Counted from the stretch's first letter, positions 25,442 through 34,441 are shown. The stretch is DNA of 64,000 bases from Sphingomonas sp. AP4-R1 (GCF_013113735.1 NZ_CP053346.1:1936001-2000000); one strand, 5' to 3'. Notes: a model not told the origin generated them from the letters alone. Numbers and translations: made by a program.

Positions 25442-26952
25442 CCGCCGGGGGTGCCGGAGCGGGCGGAGCGCCCGATCTCTGGAATCCCGATCTCGCGCCG
25501 ACGGGCCCCGAGCAGCGGACCTGGGCCTGGTATCATTTCGCCGCGCTCTGGGTGGGCATGGTCGTCGCCGTGCCGAGCTGGATGCTCGCCTCCGGCCTGA
25601 TCGAGCAGGGCATGTCGGCGGGCCAGGCGACGCTCACCGTGCTGCTCGGCAATGTCGTCCTGCTCGTGCCGCTCACGTTGATCGGCCATGCCGGTGCGCG
25701 CTACGGCGTGCCCTTCGCGGTGCTGGCGCGCGCCTCGTTCGGCACGAAGGGCGCGCGCGTGCCCGCCGTCGCCCGCGCTCTGGTCGCCTGCGGCTGGTAT
25801 GGCATCCAGACGTGGATCGGCGGCGAGGCGTTGCTCACCCTGCTCGGCATCTTCCTCGGCCGCGATCTGGCGGGGGCGCCGCTGCCGTTGCTGGGGATCG
25901 GCGCGGGGCAGTTCGCCGCCTTCCTCGCTTTCTGGCTCCTCCAGCTCTTCTTCGTCCGCAAGGGGCTGACGACGATCCGGCGGCTGGAGACATGGACCGC
26001 GCCGATCAAGATCCTCGTCTGCCTCGCGCTCGTCTGGTGGGCGGTGTCCCGCGCGGGCGGCCTGGGCCCGATCTTCTCGGCACCCTCGGCCTTCGCGCCC
26101 GGCGGCGCCAAGGCGGGGCAATTCTGGGTGGTGTTCTGGCCGACGCTGACGGCGATGGTCGGCTTCTGGGGGACGCTGGCGCTCAACATCCCCGATTTCA
26201 CCCGCTTCGCACGCAGCCAGCGCGATCAGATGCTGGGGCAGGCGATGGGCCTGCCTCCGACAATGGGGCTGATCGCGCTGGCCAGCGTCATCACCACCTC
26301 CGCCACCGTCGTCATCTACGGGCAGGCGATCTGGGATCCGGTGAAGCTGGCGGGTACGCTCTCGGGCCCGTTCGTGCTGCTCGGCCTGATCGTGATCAGC
26401 GTGGATACGATCAGCTGCAACATCGCCGCGAACCTCGTCTGCTCGGCCTATGATTTCTCGTCGCTGGCGCCGTCGCGCATCTCCTATCGCACGGGCGGGC
26501 TGATCAGCGCGCTGATCGGCGTGCTGATGATGCCGTGGAAATTGCTGGCCACCACGGGCGGCTTCATCTTCGTCTGGCTGACCGGATACAGCGCATTGCT
26601 GGGGCCGATCGCGGGCATCCTGATCGCCGATTACTGGATCGTGCGGCGGGGCGTGATCGAGGTGGAGGCGCTCTACCGCGAGGAGGGCGCCTATCGCTAT
26701 CGCGGCGGCTGGAACCCGGCCGGCCTGATCGCGCTGGCGGCGGGCGTGCTGCCGAACCTGCCCGGCTTCCTCGCCACGGCCTTTCCGGGCGCAGGCGGCG
26801 GGATCGGGGCCTTCTGGACCGGCCTCTATGCCTATGCGTGGTTCGTGGGCCTGGGCGTGGCGATGCTCGTTTATGTCGGGCTGATGGCGGGGGCGGGCGC
26901 CTTCTTGGAAACACGGCCTCCGTCGGCTATATTCGTCGATAGGAGGCCATGA
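25381..26952 (+). CDS. NCS1 family nucleobase/cytosine-type permease
   Basis: A membrane transporter with about 12 helices, up to 523 aa. Seen: DLWNPDLAPTGPEQRTWAWYHFAALWVGM (NCS1 entry), the first-helix region VAVPSWMLASGLI, APIKILVCLALVWW, WVVFWPTLTAMVGFWGTLALNIPDFTRFA (family hallmark) and DYWIVRRGVIEVEALYREEG. NCS1 proteins import uracil, cytosine, allantoin, hydantoins or thiamine precursors with Na+ or H+. The start is unclear. The GTG at 25381 overlaps the GST gene by 61 bp. A CTG at 25438 forms CTGA with the GST stop, preceded by GAGGTGG. No ATG lies before the first helix. The stop overlaps the next start (TGATG). Confidence 0.88.
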   Translation: MDRGGQGGAGRDAGTRGGILTAGGAGAGGAPDLWNPDLAPTGPEQRTWAWYHFAALWVGMVVAVPSWMLASGLIEQGMSAGQATLTVLLGNVVLLVPLTLIGHAGARYGVPFAVLARASFGTKGARVPAVARALVACGWYGIQTWIGGEALLTLLGIFLGRDLAGAPLPLLGIGAGQFAAFLAFWLLQLFFVRKGLTTIRRLETWTAPIKILVCLALVWWAVSRAGGLGPIFSAPSAFAPGGAKAGQFWVVFWPTLTAMVGFWGTLALNIPDFTRFARSQRDQMLGQAMGLPPTMGLIALASVITTSATVVIYGQAIWDPVKLAGTLSGPFVLLGLIVISVDTISCNIAANLVCSAYDFSSLAPSRISYRTGGLISALIGVLMMPWKLLATTGGFIFVWLTGYSALLGPIAGILIADYWIVRRGVIEVEALYREEGAYRYRGGWNPAGLIALAAGVLPNLPGFLATAFPGAGGGIGAFWTGLYAYAWFVGLGVAMLVYVGLMAGAGAFLETRPPSAIFVDRRP

Positions 26953-27119
26953 TGCGCGTCAACACCGAGGAATCGATCCGGCTCGGCGAGCGTATCTATC
27001 GTCGTTTCGGAAGCTGGGAGGCCGCGCGGGAGGCATCGCGCCTGCACGACGGCGTCTATCTCGTGCCCGCCGTCGATCATCGGCAGGACGACAGGAAGGA
27101 CGATGCCGCGGCGGCCTGA
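26952..27119 (+). CDS. Unknown 55-aa protein, translationally coupled
   Basis: A short gene (55 codons plus stop) starting at the second ATG of ATGATG. An ideal AGGAGG lies at 26941-26946, 5 nt upstream and inside the last codons of the permease. The protein MRVNTEESIRLGERIYRRFG continues with SWEAAREASRLHDGVYLVPA and ends in a charged DHRQDDRKDD segment. It looks like a soluble helix-turn-helix-sized or adaptor protein with no membrane segment. I do not recognise the family. The next gene starts 6 bp after its stop. A role with the transporter or with the following membrane protein is possible. Confidence 0.7.
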   Translation: MRVNTEESIRLGERIYRRFGSWEAAREASRLHDGVYLVPAVDHRQDDRKDDAAAA

Positions 27120-27125
27120 TCCGTC

Positions 27126-27869
27126 GTGACCTTCAGTTACACGCTCGTTCTGGCATTGCTGCTGCTGTTTCCCGGCCTGTGCGCGTTCGCCGGGCTGCGA
27201 TCCGGCGAGCGGACCGATTTTCTCGCACCCCGCCCGGAAAAGCCCAATTCCACGGGCACGCTCTTCGTGGTCGTCTCGGGCACGATCGCGGGGCATCTCG
27301 CCGGCGCCGTCCTCTTCGATCTTCAGGCGATCTGGTGCCGGTCGACGGGTCTGTGCGTGCCCGTCGCATTCGATCCGAACATCTACCGCGTGCTGCTCGG
27401 CATGGGGCACCCGGCCGGCGCGCCCACGGACGGGGCGATCGCCTGGTGGATCTTCTTCCTCGGGGCGCTCGGCGTGCTGACCGGCTGGGCCTTCGCCAGG
27501 GCATCCCGTACCGCCGCCTTCAAGCGCAACTTCGATCCCGTCGAATTCGGGTGGCTCGATCCGGCCGTGCAGGCGGTGAAGGCCGGACGTTCGGTGATCG
27601 TCGCCTATGTGGTGACCAAGACGAGCCACGATGGCGCCAGCATCGCCTTCGAGGGGATCGTCGACCGGCTGGCGCTGGACGATGATCAGAAGGTGGCGAT
27701 GATCGTCCTCAGCCAGGTCGATCGCTTCACGGTGACGATCGAGTCGAAGGGCGGGATCCGCCGCCGCAACGGTGGTGGCCGGCCGATCGCGCAGATGCAG
27801 CTCGCCGCGTCCGAGATCGCGAACATCGCGTTCGAGGTGCTCACCGCGCCGCCGGAGACGAGGGTTTGA
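27126..27869 (+). CDS. Unknown membrane protein with cytosolic C-terminal domain
   Basis: A 247-aa protein with three predicted membrane segments: about residues 3-23 (TFSYTLVLALLLLFPGLCAFAGL), 43-66 (FVVVSGTIAGHLAGAVLF) and 103-124 (AIAWWIFFLGALGVLTGWAF). A soluble domain follows from about 150 (GRSVIVAYVVTKTSHDGASI, FEGIVDRLALDDDQKVAMIVLS) that looks like a small beta-barrel (SH3- or Sm-like) fold. It may belong to the DUF6338 group from memory; I could not verify this. GTG start at 27126, 6 bp after the 55-aa gene. Last gene of the GST-permease run. Confidence 0.65.
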   Translation: MTFSYTLVLALLLLFPGLCAFAGLRSGERTDFLAPRPEKPNSTGTLFVVVSGTIAGHLAGAVLFDLQAIWCRSTGLCVPVAFDPNIYRVLLGMGHPAGAPTDGAIAWWIFFLGALGVLTGWAFARASRTAAFKRNFDPVEFGWLDPAVQAVKAGRSVIVAYVVTKTSHDGASIAFEGIVDRLALDDDQKVAMIVLSQVDRFTVTIESKGGIRRRNGGGRPIAQMQLAASEIANIAFEVLTAPPETRV

Positions 27870-27894
27870 CGGCCATGGACCCACGCACGGGTCC

Positions 27895-27922
27895 TTGACC
27901 TTGGCCCTGATCCTGCTATGGG
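27895..27922 (+). promoter_or_regulatory. Candidate sigma-70-type promoter of rplJ-rplL
   Basis: TTGACC (27895-27900) and TATGGG (27917-27922) are 16 bp apart, about 290 bp before the rplJ start and just ahead of the predicted L10 leader. The -35 is near consensus and the -10 is weak. The position suits a promoter serving rplJL, which is needed because rplA ends with a terminator. Confidence 0.45.
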
Positions 27923-27944
27923 CGCGCACCTGTTCGTCGGCTTG

Positions 27945-28110
27945 CTGGCGAACATCCGTCCGAGACAGCAGGTGAGGGGACTACGCCCCTCTTAATGCCC
28001 TGCCGAGACGGGGAAGAGATTTTGCCGGTCGCGTCTTCATGGCCGCGCCGGTCTGCCTGTCGGGTTCATTCCCTGCGGGTCAGGCATCCCATCCCCATCG
28101 GACTCTGACC
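27945..28110 (+). ncRNA. Ribosomal protein L10 leader (autoregulatory mRNA element)
   Basis: The rplJ 5' leader contains the hairpin GAGGGGACTACGCCCCTC followed by TTAATGCCCTGCCGAGACGGGG. This is the conserved CTTAAT...CCTGCCGAGAC core of L10 leaders, where the L10(L12)4 complex binds a kink-turn and represses its own translation. Outer boundaries are approximate. Downstream, GTTCCGG/CCGGGGC and CGGCGAGCGATCGTCGG stretches can form further stems before the rplJ ribosome site. Confidence 0.68.
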
Positions 28111-28210
28111 GTTCCGGTTCTGCCGGGGCGGTTGGTCGCGTTCGGCGCATGTCGCGCCGCGCGTTCGAATGCGTCCGGCGAGCGATCGTCGGACGATGTG
28201 GAGAATGGCA

Positions 28211-28726
28211 ATGGATCGTGCTCAGAAGTCCGAGCAGGTTGCAGCGCTGAACCAGGTCTTGAGCGAAACGTCCGTCGTGGTCGTGACGCGCAACCTCGGG
28301 ATGACCGTCGCCCAGTCGACGGCTCTCCGGGTCAAGATGCGGGCAGCGGGCGCCAGCTACAAGGTGACCAAGAACCGCCTTGCCCGCATTGCCGCCGAAG
28401 GCACGCCCTACACCTCGCTCAGCGACATGCTGACGGGGCCGACGGCGCTGTCCACCTCGGTGGATCCGGTCGCAGCCGCCAAGGTTGTCGTCGATTTCGC
28501 GAAGACCAACGACAAGTTGGAAATCGTCGGCGGCGCCATGGGGACGACCGTCCTGGACGTGAACGGGGTGAAGGCGCTCGCAGAGCTGCCCAGTCTCGAC
28601 GAGCTGCGCGCCAAGATCATCGGTCTGGTGCAGGCTCCGGCGCAGAAGATCGCCTCGGTGCTTCAGGCGCCGGCCGGTCAGCTCGCCCGCGTGTTCGGGG
28701 CCTATGCGGCCAAGGAAGACGCATAA
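28211..28726 (+). CDS. rplJ: 50S ribosomal protein L10
   Basis: A 171-aa L10 starting MDRAQKSEQVAALNQVL, typical of alphaproteobacteria. Seen: VVVVTRNLGMTVAQSTALRV, YKVTKNRLARIA, DMLTGPTALS, and the C-terminal helix that carries L12 dimers (LARVFGAYAAKE). The ATG at 28211 is 7 nt from GGAG; an ATG at 28205 is too close. It forms the stalk base and, with L12, represses its own mRNA through the leader. rplL follows after 69 bp. Confidence 0.97.
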   Translation: MDRAQKSEQVAALNQVLSETSVVVVTRNLGMTVAQSTALRVKMRAAGASYKVTKNRLARIAAEGTPYTSLSDMLTGPTALSTSVDPVAAAKVVVDFAKTNDKLEIVGGAMGTTVLDVNGVKALAELPSLDELRAKIIGLVQAPAQKIASVLQAPAGQLARVFGAYAAKEDA

Positions 28727-28795
28727 ACCTGACCTTATCGGGCGCCCTCGCGCCCGATCATTATCTGGGCGTACCGCGCCCGCATGGAGAATATC

Positions 28796-29173
28796 ATGGC
28801 AGACCTCGCAAAGATCGTTGAAGACCTGTCCGCGCTGACCGTCCTCGAAGCCGCTGAGCTTTCGAAGCTTCTCGAAGAGAAGTGGGGCGTTTCGGCTGCC
28901 GCCGCTGTTGCGGTTGCCGCTCCCGCCGGTGGCGGCGCCGGTGCTCCGGCCGCCGAAGAGAAGACCGAGTTCGACGTGATCCTCACCGGCGACGGTGGCA
29001 AGAAGATCAACGTCATCAAGGAAGTCCGCGCCATCACCGGCCTGGGCCTGACGGAAGCCAAGACGCTCGTCGAGAGCGCTCCGAAGGCCGTCAAGGAAGG
29101 CGTGAGCAAGGACGAGGCCGAGAAGCTGAAGAAGCAGCTCGAGGAAGCCGGCGCGACCGTCGAGCTGAAGTAA
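28796..29173 (+). CDS. rplL: 50S ribosomal protein L7/L12
   Basis: A 125-aa L12: N-terminal dimer domain [20 protein letters not shown], alanine-rich hinge ([14 protein letters not shown]), and C-terminal domain [20 protein letters not shown] with [18 protein letters not shown]. That domain recruits translation GTPases. GGAGA lies 5 nt before the ATG. A terminator follows at 29244. In many bacteria rpoB-rpoC come next; here they do not. Confidence 0.98.
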   Translation: MADLAKIVEDLSALTVLEAAELSKLLEEKWGVSAAAAVAVAAPAGGGAGAPAAEEKTEFDVILTGDGGKKINVIKEVRAITGLGLTEAKTLVESAPKAVKEGVSKDEAEKLKKQLEEAGATVELK

Positions 29174-29243
29174 GCCTTTCGGGGGCGCTGCCCCCGAAGA
29201 CTTGCCCCCCGCTTCGGCGGGGCCTTGGTCGAAAGACAGAGAA

Positions 29244-29275
29244 GGGCGGTCCGGCAACGGGCCGCCCTTTTTCTG
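29244..29275 (+). terminator. Rho-independent terminator of rplJ-rplL
   Basis: Stem GGGCGG/CCGCCC (extended by CCGG pairing) followed by TTTTTCT. An additional hairpin TCGGGGGC/GCCCCCGA lies closer to the stop at about 29178-29197. Confidence 0.88.
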
Positions 29276-29428
29276 TGCGCGGCGCGCCCGTCCGGGCGTT
29301 TCGATCCCCGCCGGCGGCGGCTCGGCGGACGGGCATGTCCGTTCGTCTCGCGAACCTGTCCCCGCGATTGCAAACGTAACCTGCCGTGCGGCAGCCTCCC
29401 GCCGGATCCGCGTACGGGAGACGGGGTG

Positions 29429-30181
29429 ATGTCGTATCGGTCGATCCTGCAGGCGCGCATCCTGATGCCGGCCGCTGGAACCATCCTGCTCGGTCTGGCG
29501 TGGCCTGCGGGGCCCGCCTGCGCCCAGATGATCCAACCCTCGCTTTATCTGGGGCCGCAAATCTCCTTCCAGGCGCATGTCGCCGCGCAGAATGCCGGCC
29601 GCGCGGCGGCGGATCGCGGAGCGGAGGGCGCCGCTGATGCTCCGGCGGCGGTGGATCGGGCCGTCCTGCTCTACCGGCCGGATCCCGCCCGCCGCCGCGC
29701 CAATCTCGCGGGCTTCGTGAAGCGGCTGCGCGCGATCGATCCGCAAGGTGCGGCCAATGTCGAGGCGATCCTGGCGCAGGGCGATATCATCGAGCGGGCT
29801 CGCCCGACGCTCGCCGCGCATGGCCTCGACACCAACGATATTGGCGATGCCTATGCCGCCTACTGGATTTCGGCTTGCCAGGCCGCGCGCGGCGATACCG
29901 CCACGCCCGACCGGACGACGATCGCGGCCGTGAAGGCGCAGGCGGCCGAGACGATCGGCATGAAGCCCGAATTCCGGATGGCGGGGGACGCGACCAAACA
30001 GGAGATCGCCGAGACGCTGTGGCTGCAGACGATGCTGCTGGATGGCGCGGTGGAAGGCGCGCAGGGCAAGCCGGACCAGCTGCGCGTGCTGCATGAAGCG
30101 GCGGTGCTGGGCGCGCGCAAGGTGGGGCTGGATCTGAACCGGATGACGCTCGGCCCACAGGGCTTCGTCCCGGTGCAATAA
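29429..30181 (+). CDS. Exported protein of unknown function
   Basis: A 250-aa protein with a signal peptide (ILMPAAGTILLGLAWPAGPACA). The mature part has YRPDPARRRANLAGFVKRLR, GLDTNDIGDAYAAYWISACQ and LLDGAVEGAQGKPDQLRVL. It is mainly helical and has no motif I can assign to catalysis. The pattern recalls a family named only by a DUF number (possibly DUF6683); this is from memory and unverified. The ATG at 29429 follows GGGAGACGGGG. It converges with the HAD gene with an 10-bp gap. Confidence 0.72.
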   Translation: MSYRSILQARILMPAAGTILLGLAWPAGPACAQMIQPSLYLGPQISFQAHVAAQNAGRAAADRGAEGAADAPAAVDRAVLLYRPDPARRRANLAGFVKRLRAIDPQGAANVEAILAQGDIIERARPTLAAHGLDTNDIGDAYAAYWISACQAARGDTATPDRTTIAAVKAQAAETIGMKPEFRMAGDATKQEIAETLWLQTMLLDGAVEGAQGKPDQLRVLHEAAVLGARKVGLDLNRMTLGPQGFVPVQ

Positions 30182-30191
30182 GGCCCTGCGG

Positions 30192-30812
30192 CTAGAGCCC
30201 GGCCAGATCGCCCACCCGCTCGATCACGATATCGGGGCGGCGCGCGCGCAGAGCTGCGGGTGCCGCATAGCCCCACAGCACCGCGCCCGTCGCCGCGCCG
30301 ATCGATCGCGCCGCTTCGATGTCGCGTATCTCGTCGCCGATGCAGATAGTGCGAGCCGCTGTGACTGCGGCGTTCCCGATGGCCTTCTCCAGCTTGGCCG
30401 CCTTGCCGAACAGCGAGGAGCCGCAGCCGAAGAAGCCGATCCGCGCCGCGAGGGCCGCTCCCAGCACGTGGCGCACATTGGCCTCCGCATTGGAGCTGAC
30501 GATCGCCAGCTGCGTGCCGCGCGCGTGCAGCGCCACCAGCGCCTCTTCGATTCCGTCGAACAGCCGGATCGCCTCGATGTCCTCCGCCGCGCGCGTGCGC
30601 ATATGGCGGGCGATCAGGGGCAGCTTCCACATCGGCACATCGAGCCGCCGCAGGATCTCGCGGCTGTCGCAATGACGCAGCGTCTCGCGCTCGTCCGACG
30701 TCGTGATGCGGAAACCGAAGCGCCGGGCGGCGTCGTTCAGCGATCCGAAGAACCAGTCGGCGCTGTCGGCCAGCGTGCCGTCGAAATCGAAGATGGCCAG
30801 GTCATACGGCAT
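30192..30812 (-). CDS. HAD-superfamily hydrolase, phosphoglycolate-phosphatase-like
   Basis: A 206-aa HAD phosphatase. Motif I is IFDFDGTLADS (nucleophile Asp), motif II is AIVSSNAEANV, motif III Lys lies in LFGKAAKLEKAI, and motif IV is ICIGDEIRDIEAARSIG. The cap is a small C1 helical insertion after motif I, as in Gph/pyrophosphatase-like subfamilies. It likely dephosphorylates a small sugar- or nucleotide-phosphate; the exact substrate cannot be read. It is 31 bp from the HHH-domain gene on the same strand, possibly one transcript. Confidence 0.85.
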   Translation of the reverse strand: MPYDLAIFDFDGTLADSADWFFGSLNDAARRFGFRITTSDERETLRHCDSREILRRLDVPMWKLPLIARHMRTRAAEDIEAIRLFDGIEEALVALHARGTQLAIVSSNAEANVRHVLGAALAARIGFFGCGSSLFGKAAKLEKAIGNAAVTAARTICIGDEIRDIEAARSIGAATGAVLWGYAAPAALRARRPDIVIERVGDLAGL

Positions 30813-30843
30813 CGCGAGGGGATGCCGTCGATCCGCCCGGGCC

Positions 30844-31389
30844 TCAGCCCAGCTTGCCGAACTGCGCTTCGAACGCTTCGGTGTCGCCCTTGGCGAGCAG
30901 GCGGGCCTGCTCCACCCACTTGTCGCGCACGATGCGGCCCTTGAAGGCGCCCATCTGCGCGTCGACGGCGGCGACGTCGTCGGTCGTCCAGGCGGCGATC
31001 TGGTCGAAGCGCGTCACGCCCAGTTCGTGCAGGCGGCTCTCCGCCTTGGGGCCGAGGCCCTTGAGCGTGGTGAGCGTGTCGCCCGCGCCCTTCGTGGCGG
31101 TCTGGCCCGAGGGATGCGCGTCGATGCCGATGAACTGATCGACGACATCCTCGATCGCGGCCGTGATCTCGGAATCGACGCCGTGCCCTTCCTCGATCGG
31201 GGCAGGGACGGGCGCGGCGGCAGGCCTGGGGGCCAGGGGCTGGGGTGCCGCCACCTTCTGCGCGGGCGCCATCGTCGGGGCGGGCGCATCGCCGAAGCGC
31301 ACATGCTGCTTGCGGCTGCGGAGCAGGACGAACGCGAGCAGCAGGATCGCCACGATCACGGCGATGATGATGATCGTGGTCTGGCTCAT
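30844..31389 (-). CDS. Membrane-anchored helix-hairpin-helix protein
   Basis: A 181-aa protein. Residues 4-23 are a membrane helix (TIIIIAVIVAILLLAFVLL), followed by a Pro/Ala linker (about 35-80). The C-terminal part has a helix-hairpin-helix fold: LTTLKGLGPKAESRLHELGV, FDQIAAWTTDDVAAVDAQMG. This matches the group often called predicted flap-endonuclease-like 5' DNA nuclease (COG3743), although the HHH alone gives no nuclease site. Related domains also sit at the end of some ribosomal L21 and NuoE proteins in alphaproteobacteria. Function unknown. The ATG at 31389 has AGGGAA upstream. Confidence 0.78.
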   Translation of the reverse strand: MSQTTIIIIAVIVAILLLAFVLLRSRKQHVRFGDAPAPTMAPAQKVAAPQPLAPRPAAAPVPAPIEEGHGVDSEITAAIEDVVDQFIGIDAHPSGQTATKGAGDTLTTLKGLGPKAESRLHELGVTRFDQIAAWTTDDVAAVDAQMGAFKGRIVRDKWVEQARLLAKGDTEAFEAQFGKLG

Positions 31390-31545
31390 GAAGGTTCCCT
31401 GTTCTCTTACGGTCGATCCGCAGGCGATGCGCCGCCCCCTAGCCTCCGTGCGACCGATCGCGCAAGGGCGGGCGTCATGCCTGCGCCTTGGGCCCGATCG
31501 ACATTGAGAGCGTTCGAGGGGGGACGATCTCGACGTCGTTTCATT

Positions 31546-31637
31546 CCGTCATCCCGGACTTGATCCGGGATCCCGCTTCTTTCTGCTCAAATCGGACGCG
31601 AAGGCGGCGGGACCCCGGATCAAGTCCGGGGTGACGG
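31546..31637. repeat. Palindromic intergenic repeat, family C
   Basis: Arms CCGTCATCCCGGACTTGATC and GATCAAGTCCGGGGTGACGG, with inner CGGGATCCCGC/GCGGGACCCCG, joined by a 30-bp loop. It lies between purD and the HHH-domain gene, both minus strand. The widespread CATCCCGGACTTGATCCGGG motif is seen in many alphaproteobacterial genomes, from memory. Confidence 0.85.
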
Positions 31638-31683
31638 CGGGAGGCCGGGAAACGAATGAATGTCGATCCGCGCCAGCGCTGCT

Positions 31684-32967
31684 TCAGCGCTGCGCCTTCT
31701 CCCGCGCCACCTCGCGCCAGCCGATGTCGCGGCGGCAGAAGCCCGACGGGAAGGTGATCCGGTCGATCGCGGCATAAGCGGCGGCCTGCGCCTCGGCCAC
31801 CGACGCGCCCGTGCCCGTCACCGCCAGCACGCGCCCGCCCTGGGCGACGAGCTGGTCGTCGCGCAGCGCCGTGCCCGCATGGAACACGATGGCGCCGTCC
31901 GTTTCGGCCATCTTGATCCCGCTGATGTCGCCGCCTTTTTCGGGCGTGCCGGGATAGCCGCGCGCCGCCATCACCACCGTCAGCGCCACGCGCGGCGACA
32001 AATGGGGTACGGGGATATTGGCAAGCCTCTCTTCGGCCACGGCCAGCATCAGTTCGATCAGGTCGCCCTCGAAGCGGGGCATCAGCACCTGCGTCTCCGG
32101 ATCACCGAAGCGGGCATTGTATTCGATCAGCTTGGGGCCGTCGGCCGTCAGCATCAGGCCCGCATAGAGCACGCCCGAATAGGGCATGCCGGCATTGGCC
32201 ATCGTGCGGACGGTGGGCAGGATGATCTCGCGCATCACCTGCGCCTGCAGCGCGGGCGTCAGCACGGGGGCGGGGCTATAGGCGCCCATGCCGCCCGTAT
32301 TGGGGCCGGTATCGCCCTCGCCGACGCGCTTGTGATCCTGGGCCGATCCGAACGGGATGGCGGCACGGCCGTCGGTCAGGGCGAAGAAGCTCGCTTCTTC
32401 GCCCTCCAGAAATTCCTCGATCACCACTTCGGCGCCGGCACCGCCGAAGCTGCCGCCGAACATGTCGCGCAAAGCCGCCTGCGCCTCCGCCTCGGTCTGC
32501 GCGATCACCACGCCCTTGCCGGCGGCGAGCCCGTCCGCCTTGATGACCACCGGCAGGCCGAAGCCCGCGAGCCCCGCCTGCGCCGAGGGCAGGTTGGAGA
32601 AGCGCGCATAAGCGGCGGTGGGGATGCCGGCGCGCGCGCACAGATCCTTGGTGAAGCCCTTCGAGCCCTCGAGTTGCGCGGCGGCCTTGTTCGGCCCGAA
32701 CACCAGCACGCCATCCTCGCGCAGCCGATCGGCGAGCCCTTCCACCAGCGGCTGTTCGGGGCCGACCACGACGAGGCCGACATTCTCGTCGCGCGCGAAG
32801 GCGACGATCGCCTCGATATGCGTGGGATCGAGATCGACCAGCTCGGCGCAGGCAGCGATTCCGGGATTGCCCGGCGCGGCATAGAGTTTAGTCAGGCGCG
32901 GCGATTGCGCGAGCTTCCAGGCGAGCGCATGTTCGCGTCCCCCCGAACCGATAAGCAGGACTTTCAT
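31684..32967 (-). CDS. purD: Phosphoribosylamine--glycine ligase
   Basis: A 427-aa ATP-grasp enzyme of purine synthesis (step 2: PRA + Gly + ATP to GAR). Seen: [75 protein letters not shown] (ATP-binding lysine loop), [16 protein letters not shown] and [19 protein letters not shown] (metal ligands). The start ATG at 32967 shares two bases with the xseA start on the other strand. Its ribosome site (GGGGA) lies inside the xseA coding sequence. Confidence 0.97.
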   Translation of the reverse strand: MKVLLIGSGGREHALAWKLAQSPRLTKLYAAPGNPGIAACAELVDLDPTHIEAIVAFARDENVGLVVVGPEQPLVEGLADRLREDGVLVFGPNKAAAQLEGSKGFTKDLCARAGIPTAAYARFSNLPSAQAGLAGFGLPVVIKADGLAAGKGVVIAQTEAEAQAALRDMFGGSFGGAGAEVVIEEFLEGEEASFFALTDGRAAIPFGSAQDHKRVGEGDTGPNTGGMGAYSPAPVLTPALQAQVMREIILPTVRTMANAGMPYSGVLYAGLMLTADGPKLIEYNARFGDPETQVLMPRFEGDLIELMLAVAEERLANIPVPHLSPRVALTVVMAARGYPGTPEKGGDISGIKMAETDGAIVFHAGTALRDDQLVAQGGRVLAVTGTGASVAEAQAAAYAAIDRITFPSGFCRRDIGWREVAREKAQR

Positions 32968-34399
32968 GACGATCCCCGATGAGAACGGCCGGCTGCTAGC
33001 CGAGGAAGCCGCAGGGGACAACGCGCCTGCGCTCTCCGTGTCCGAACTTTCGGGCGCATTGAAGCGATCGGTGGAGGACACGTTCTCCCATGTGCGCGTG
33101 CGCGGCGAGATTTCGGGCTATAAGCGCGTCGCCTCCGGCCATTCCTATCTGACGCTGAAGGATGATCGCGCCAATCTGGATGGCGTGATGTGGAAGGGCA
33201 CGCCCGTCGCCTTCCGGCCGGAGGACGGGGCCGAGGTGATCGTGACCGGGCGGCTCACCACCTATCCGGGGCGCTCGCGCTACCAGATCGTGATCGAGCG
33301 GATGGAACTGGCGGGGCAGGGCGCCTTGATGGCGCTGCTCGATCAGCGCCGCCGCGCGCTCGCGGCCGAGGGGCTGTTCGATCAGGAGCGCAAGCGGCGC
33401 CTGCCCTTCATGCCGCGCACGATCGGCGTGGTCACCTCGCCCACCGGCGCCGTGATCCGCGACATCCTTCACCGCCTGCGCGATCGCTGCCCCAGCCATG
33501 TGCTGGTGTGGCCGGTGCTAGTGCAGGGCGAGGGCGCGGCCGCGCAGGTGGCGGCGGCGGTGCGCGGCTTCGCGCGCATGGCGACGCCGCCGGACCTGAT
33601 CATCGTCGCGCGCGGTGGCGGCTCGATCGAGGATCTGTGGGCGTTCAACGAGGAGATCGTGGTCCGCGCCGTGGCGGAATCCCCGATCCCGACCATCTCG
33701 GCCGTGGGGCATGAGACGGATACGACGCTGTGCGACTTCGCCGCCGACGTGCGCGCGCCGACGCCCACCGCCGCCGCCGAAATGGCCGTGCCGGTGAAGG
33801 CGGAGCTGGACGAGGCGGTGCAGAAGATGTGGCTGCGCGCGGGCCGCTGCGTGCGCCGCTATCGCCAGCTGGGCGAGGAGCGGCTGGCGGTGGTCGCGCG
33901 GCGCCTGCCCCAGCCGGAGCGCCTGCTCGCGCCCCAGCGCCAACGGCTGGACGATGCCGGCGATCGCCTGCCGCGCGCGCTCTCCGGCCGGCTGGCCGAG
34001 GCGCGGCGCGAACTGGCCGATGCGGCGGGCGCGCTGCGCCCCGCTTTGCTGGAGGCGCGGGTGACGCGCGGGCGGGAGAGGCTGGCGGGGCTGCGCCTGC
34101 GCCCGGCGCTCGTCACCGCGCGGATCGAGGCGGACCGCGTGCGCCTTTCGCAGACATGGCGGCTGATCGAGCAGCTCAATCCCGAGCGCGTCCTTTCGCG
34201 CGGCTATGCGTGGGTCGAGGATCGGGACGGGGGCGTGGTGACGACCGGGGCCGGCGTGCGCGCGGCGGGCGCGGTGACGCTCGTGTTCGCGGGGCAGGAT
34301 CGGGTGGATGTGCAGGTGGAGGGTGGCGGCGTCACTGCGCCAAGACCCGCCCGCCCGGCCAAGCCCGGCAAGGGGCCGGATCAGCCGACCTTGCTGTAG
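32966..34399 (+). CDS. xseA: Exodeoxyribonuclease VII large subunit
   Basis: A 477-aa XseA. The N-terminal OB-fold covers about 25-125 ([41 protein letters not shown]). The catalytic region has [39 protein letters not shown] and [21 protein letters not shown] long coiled coil with many Arg spans about 290-400, and the C-terminal [13 protein letters not shown] is the beta-hairpin domain. With XseB it degrades single-stranded DNA; xseB is not here. The ATG at 32966 has AGGA 5 nt upstream, and that site is inside purD. Confidence 0.96.
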   Translation: MTIPDENGRLLAEEAAGDNAPALSVSELSGALKRSVEDTFSHVRVRGEISGYKRVASGHSYLTLKDDRANLDGVMWKGTPVAFRPEDGAEVIVTGRLTTYPGRSRYQIVIERMELAGQGALMALLDQRRRALAAEGLFDQERKRRLPFMPRTIGVVTSPTGAVIRDILHRLRDRCPSHVLVWPVLVQGEGAAAQVAAAVRGFARMATPPDLIIVARGGGSIEDLWAFNEEIVVRAVAESPIPTISAVGHETDTTLCDFAADVRAPTPTAAAEMAVPVKAELDEAVQKMWLRAGRCVRRYRQLGEERLAVVARRLPQPERLLAPQRQRLDDAGDRLPRALSGRLAEARRELADAAGALRPALLEARVTRGRERLAGLRLRPALVTARIEADRVRLSQTWRLIEQLNPERVLSRGYAWVEDRDGGVVTTGAGVRAAGAVTLVFAGQDRVDVQVEGGGVTAPRPARPAKPGKGPDQPTLL

Positions 34400-34441
34400 T
34401 TCCCACCTATTTCGTGGAATCCCGAGGTCATCCTGAAGTTA

